Assembly (NCBI GenBank): GCA_903911145.1
Contig: CAIWCD010000027.1
Span: forward strand, 1 to 36,348
Source of the DNA: an uncultured delta proteobacterium
Lineage (GTDB): Bacteria > Myxococcota > Myxococcia > Myxococcales > 40CM-4-68-19
DNA length: 36,348 nucleotides
Reading direction: 5' to 3'
The notes beneath the pieces are model-generated. The model made no database searches, was not told the origin of the DNA, and was given only the letters and a program-made list of their open reading frames with translations. Shown piece by piece: positions 34,412-36,348 of the stretch. The number at the start of each line of letters is the position of its first letter. The stretch's first letter is position 1. The position numbers and the translations under genes are program-made.

Positions 34412-35004
34412 CACGCGATCTCTTCGCCGGAATAGAAGGCGTCAAAAGCGGAGGACTCGACCACGAACGTGCGCCAGCCAGCTTCGCGCAGCGTACCGAC
34501 GGCGGCGGAAAAGGCTCCCTCCGCACTCACCGCGATGGCATCGCCGATGATCACGAGTTGGACTCGCAATGATTTCAGCGGCGATGTTGGACGGGCAGCG
34601 ATCAACCGCATCTTGCGACGCGCGCTAGCCATCCCGCGCGCAATCGCATCAACGATCGCTTCGTCACCCTCCATGCAACATACAACGGGATCGCCACTGA
34701 GAAACGGATGGTGAAAGGTCTCTCCATCCGCGCCGAGGGCTTCGTCGAGTCGAATCCGAACAACGCCAACGCGATCGCGATCACGGATCGACAACAATGA
34801 GGTAACGACGCGATCGGTGAGAATGGCGGACTTCTCTGCTGAGTCTTCTCCGAAACACGTAAACGCCACGCGGGCGAGCGCCTTCCCTGCGCTGGGCAGC
34901 ACCGGCAACGCCGCAACGTCTTCCAGACCGAAAACGCGCATCGGTGCCCGCTTCGCTTGCGAAGATTGCGCGCCAGCCGGGATCGTCTGTGTCTTCGCTG
35001 CCAT
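34411..35004 (-). CDS. Unknown 197-aa protein coupled to the candidate restriction enzyme
   Basis: I chose ATG 35004 because GGAGGA lies directly upstream; the longer frame from 35118 has no such site. I do not recognise a family. The N-terminal 25 residues are disordered (AAKTQTIPAGAQSSQAKRAP). The rest alternates strands and helices: FTCFGEDSAEKSAILTDRVV, DRVGVVRIRLDEAL, DPVVCCMEGDEAIVDAIARG, RVQLVIIGDAIAVSAEG and GWRTFVVESSAFDAFYSGEE. There is no membrane segment or catalytic motif. Its stop overlaps the start of the nuclease gene, so it is made together with it. It may be a partner or control subunit (inference). Confidence 0.75.
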   Translation of the reverse strand: MAAKTQTIPAGAQSSQAKRAPMRVFGLEDVAALPVLPSAGKALARVAFTCFGEDSAEKSAILTDRVVTSLLSIRDRDRVGVVRIRLDEALGADGETFHHPFLSGDPVVCCMEGDEAIVDAIARGMASARRKMRLIAARPTSPLKSLRVQLVIIGDAIAVSAEGAFSAAVGTLREAGWRTFVVESSAFDAFYSGEEIA

Positions 35005-35097
35005 TGTTCCTCCGTCCAGAGGCAACAGTAGTGTCCCCCTCCGACACGCACCGATAACGGAGCGACGCGAGATCAACATCGCCGCTCTCGCTAACAC

Positions 35098-35110
35098 GAC
35101 AGACCCTGTC
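35098..35110. promoter_or_regulatory. Candidate operator GACAG-ACC-CTGTC
   Basis: A perfect 5-bp inverted repeat with a 3-bp spacer lies in the divergent region, 38 bp upstream of the XRE gene start and 94 bp upstream of the 197-aa gene start. It is a candidate binding site for the XRE regulator. Confidence 0.4.
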
Positions 35111-35147
35111 ATATTCAACAGCCCGCGTCCACGCGACGGTCGCTCCC

Positions 35148-35423
35148 GTGCGAAGCGATCGTGTGCGGGACCTGCTGCGCCATCTGGGCGCGAACGTTTG
35201 CCGCACGCGGCTTCGCCGAGGCTTGACGCAGGCTGAACTCGCCGAGCTGGTTTCGATGGAGCCGCGCTCGCTTCAGCGTGTCGAATCCGGGGCTACGTGT
35301 TCGATCAAGACGGTTGCGGCGATCGCGGATGCGCTCGAGGTTCCTGTCGCGAGACTCTTCTTCGAGTCTCAAAAGGCACCCCGCGCGCGCCGTCCGGGTC
35401 GGCCGAAGAAGCGGAGCGTTTGA
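35148..35423 (+). CDS. XRE-family transcriptional regulator
   Basis: The 91-aa protein starts at GTG 35148 (alternatives within the next few codons are possible; no strong ribosome site). The helix-turn-helix is clear: LGANVCRTRLRRGLTQAELA, then ELVSMEPRSLQRVESGATCS and IKTVAAIADALEVPVARLFF, the Cro/C1 pattern with a conserved LTQAELA and ADALEV. A basic C-terminal tail (APRARRPGRPKKRSV) follows, containing an AT-hook-like RPGRPKK. It is divergent from the 197-aa/nuclease operon with the GACAG/CTGTC repeat in between, and is followed by the gene at the right edge. It probably controls one or both operons, as controller proteins do in restriction systems (inference). Confidence 0.88.
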   Translation: MRSDRVRDLLRHLGANVCRTRLRRGLTQAELAELVSMEPRSLQRVESGATCSIKTVAAIADALEVPVARLFFESQKAPRARRPGRPKKRSV

Positions 35424-35470
35424 CGGAAGAGGAGCGATCTCGTCGGGTTGACCATGGGGAGAATGGCTTC

Positions 35471-36348
35471 ATGCCGCGAAGACGAATTCCTGGACGTGTC
35501 GTGCCTCGCACACCGCCCGAGTTGTCGCGCGGGCTCGTAGCCCTTCTGAGAGAACAGAATGTCCTTCGCCGGCAAATTCGCAAAGTGGGGCGTCTCGACG
35601 TTGTTGGCGGCCCTGCGTTGCTCGATGATCCCGTCGCAGGTGTTGGCCGGGAAGATCCAACTCAGTCTGGGACGCCCCTTGGGGAGATCCTGGCGAAGAA
35701 GAGTCCCGGCCCCGGTGCGCCAGTTTCTGAGATCGTGCAGCGCGTGATGCGCGAAAGACGGCTCGCGACCATCAACTACGTTCTTGAAGAGATATCGAAC
35801 CGATTCCCATGGGGGCTATTGGATATGTTCTTCCGCTCCAACTCCGATGAAACGATCATCGAAGCGTGGATCACGTTGAAGGGGATATTTGATGCCGTAG
35901 AAAGTGACTTGGCAACGCGTGAATCGTACAAGGCGCTGCTCAACGCACGAAAGAGCCCATTCAAGCGAACACTCGCGGAGTGGGCCCTAGACTTTCCGAG
36001 AGTTGGGCTCCGAGACAACAACCGACCGCGCCCAGCGAAGGAGCGAGTCGATCGTGTACTGAAATCTGTCGCTTCGGCCCTGGTACAGGAAACGCTTTTC
36101 AGCACAACAGAAAGTGGCTCCGGTCGAGTGAAGGCAACTCAGCTGATCATCGCCGATCTAATGGACCTCGATCCCAAGACAGTCCAGAAAATCGTCGACA
36201 GCAACGCTTGCTCGGTATTCGACAACCATTTGGAAAGGCCTCCGAGCAGGCTCATGCGGGATCTTCTCGCTCGCGCCAAACGTTCTGCCGGAACGAGCAG
36301 AAAAGCGCTAAAGCGGAGAACGAAAACCAAGACTACAAACGTAAAGAA
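35471..36348 (+). CDS. Unknown protein, open to the right window edge
   Basis: An open frame runs from ATG 35471 (GGGGAG upstream; a TTG at 35420 overlapping the XRE stop is an alternative) to the window edge without a stop, at least 292 codons. I recognise no family. The N-terminus is basic (PRRRIPGRVVPRTPPELSRG, then LREQNVLRRQIRKVGRLDVV). A helical region follows (LATINYVLEEISNRFPWGLL, MFFRSNSDETIIEAWITLKG). Further on lies LIIADLMDLDPKTVQKIVDS, which looks like a helix-turn-helix. The end is lysine/arginine-rich (KALKRRTKTKTTNVK). Codons are more AT-rich than in the left half of the window, suggesting foreign origin. It is in the same direction as the XRE gene and may be its operon partner. 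Confidence 0.7.
   Translation, partial: MPRRRIPGRVVPRTPPELSRGLVALLREQNVLRRQIRKVGRLDVVGGPALLDDPVAGVGREDPTQSGTPLGEILAKKSPGPGAPVSEIVQRVMRERRLATINYVLEEISNRFPWGLLDMFFRSNSDETIIEAWITLKGIFDAVESDLATRESYKALLNARKSPFKRTLAEWALDFPRVGLRDNNRPRPAKERVDRVLKSVASALVQETLFSTTESGSGRVKATQLIIADLMDLDPKTVQKIVDSNACSVFDNHLERPPSRLMRDLLARAKRSAGTSRKALKRRTKTKTTNVK

Overview
The window is GC-rich with a high-GC3 codon style, dense gene packing and many secreted repeat proteins. Together with NtrC-type and hybrid two-component proteins and a FliG-like protein without other flagellar genes, this fits a Myxococcota-like (deltaproteobacterial) chromosome. That placement is an inference; no rRNA or other phylogenetic marker is present.

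Left part (1-14485, all genes on the minus strand). In transcription order: a 391-aa protein with two similar halves; a lipoprotein with Ig-like domains and a possible cohesin-like C-terminus, coupled by TGATG to a large secreted BNR/propeller protein with a C-terminal dockerin-like repeat; a ComEC-type metallo-beta-lactamase-fold exported protein; a lipoprotein with ASH-like domains and a seven-repeat propeller; a FliG-like protein; a sigma-54 response regulator; and a hybrid histidine kinase that runs off the left edge.

Middle part (14486-20606, plus strand). A membrane histidine kinase with a periplasmic CxxCH heme motif, an IS3-family element with clear ends and a 3-bp target duplication, an exported propeller protein, and a protein matching only the N-terminal half of a family of RluA-like pseudouridine synthases. 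The segment is bracketed by two direct copies (21 of 23 bases identical) of a sequence resembling the 3' end of tmRNA/tRNA. In orientation they look like successive attachment-site remnants, with the islands lying to their right.

Right part (20607-36348) looks like a defence and mobility island. It holds: (1) a compact minus-strand operon of a TIGR04255-like protein, an unknown 152-aa protein and an HNH nuclease; (2) a divergent type I restriction-modification operon with an HTH-HsdM fusion, HsdS, HsdR, a YgjP/DUF45 metallopeptidase and a second small HExxH protein; (3) a serine recombinase with a coupled ribbon-helix-helix-like protein; (4) a phage-type HTH protein; (5) a two-gene minus-strand operon whose second protein combines a PHD/RING-like cysteine cluster, a possible PUA/EVE-like domain and a PD-(D/E)xK nuclease, which I read as a candidate modification-dependent restriction enzyme; and (6) a divergent XRE regulator followed by an unknown protein that runs off the right edge. 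The candidates for something undescribed are system 5 with its flanking genes, system 1, and the metallopeptidase pair attached to system 2.
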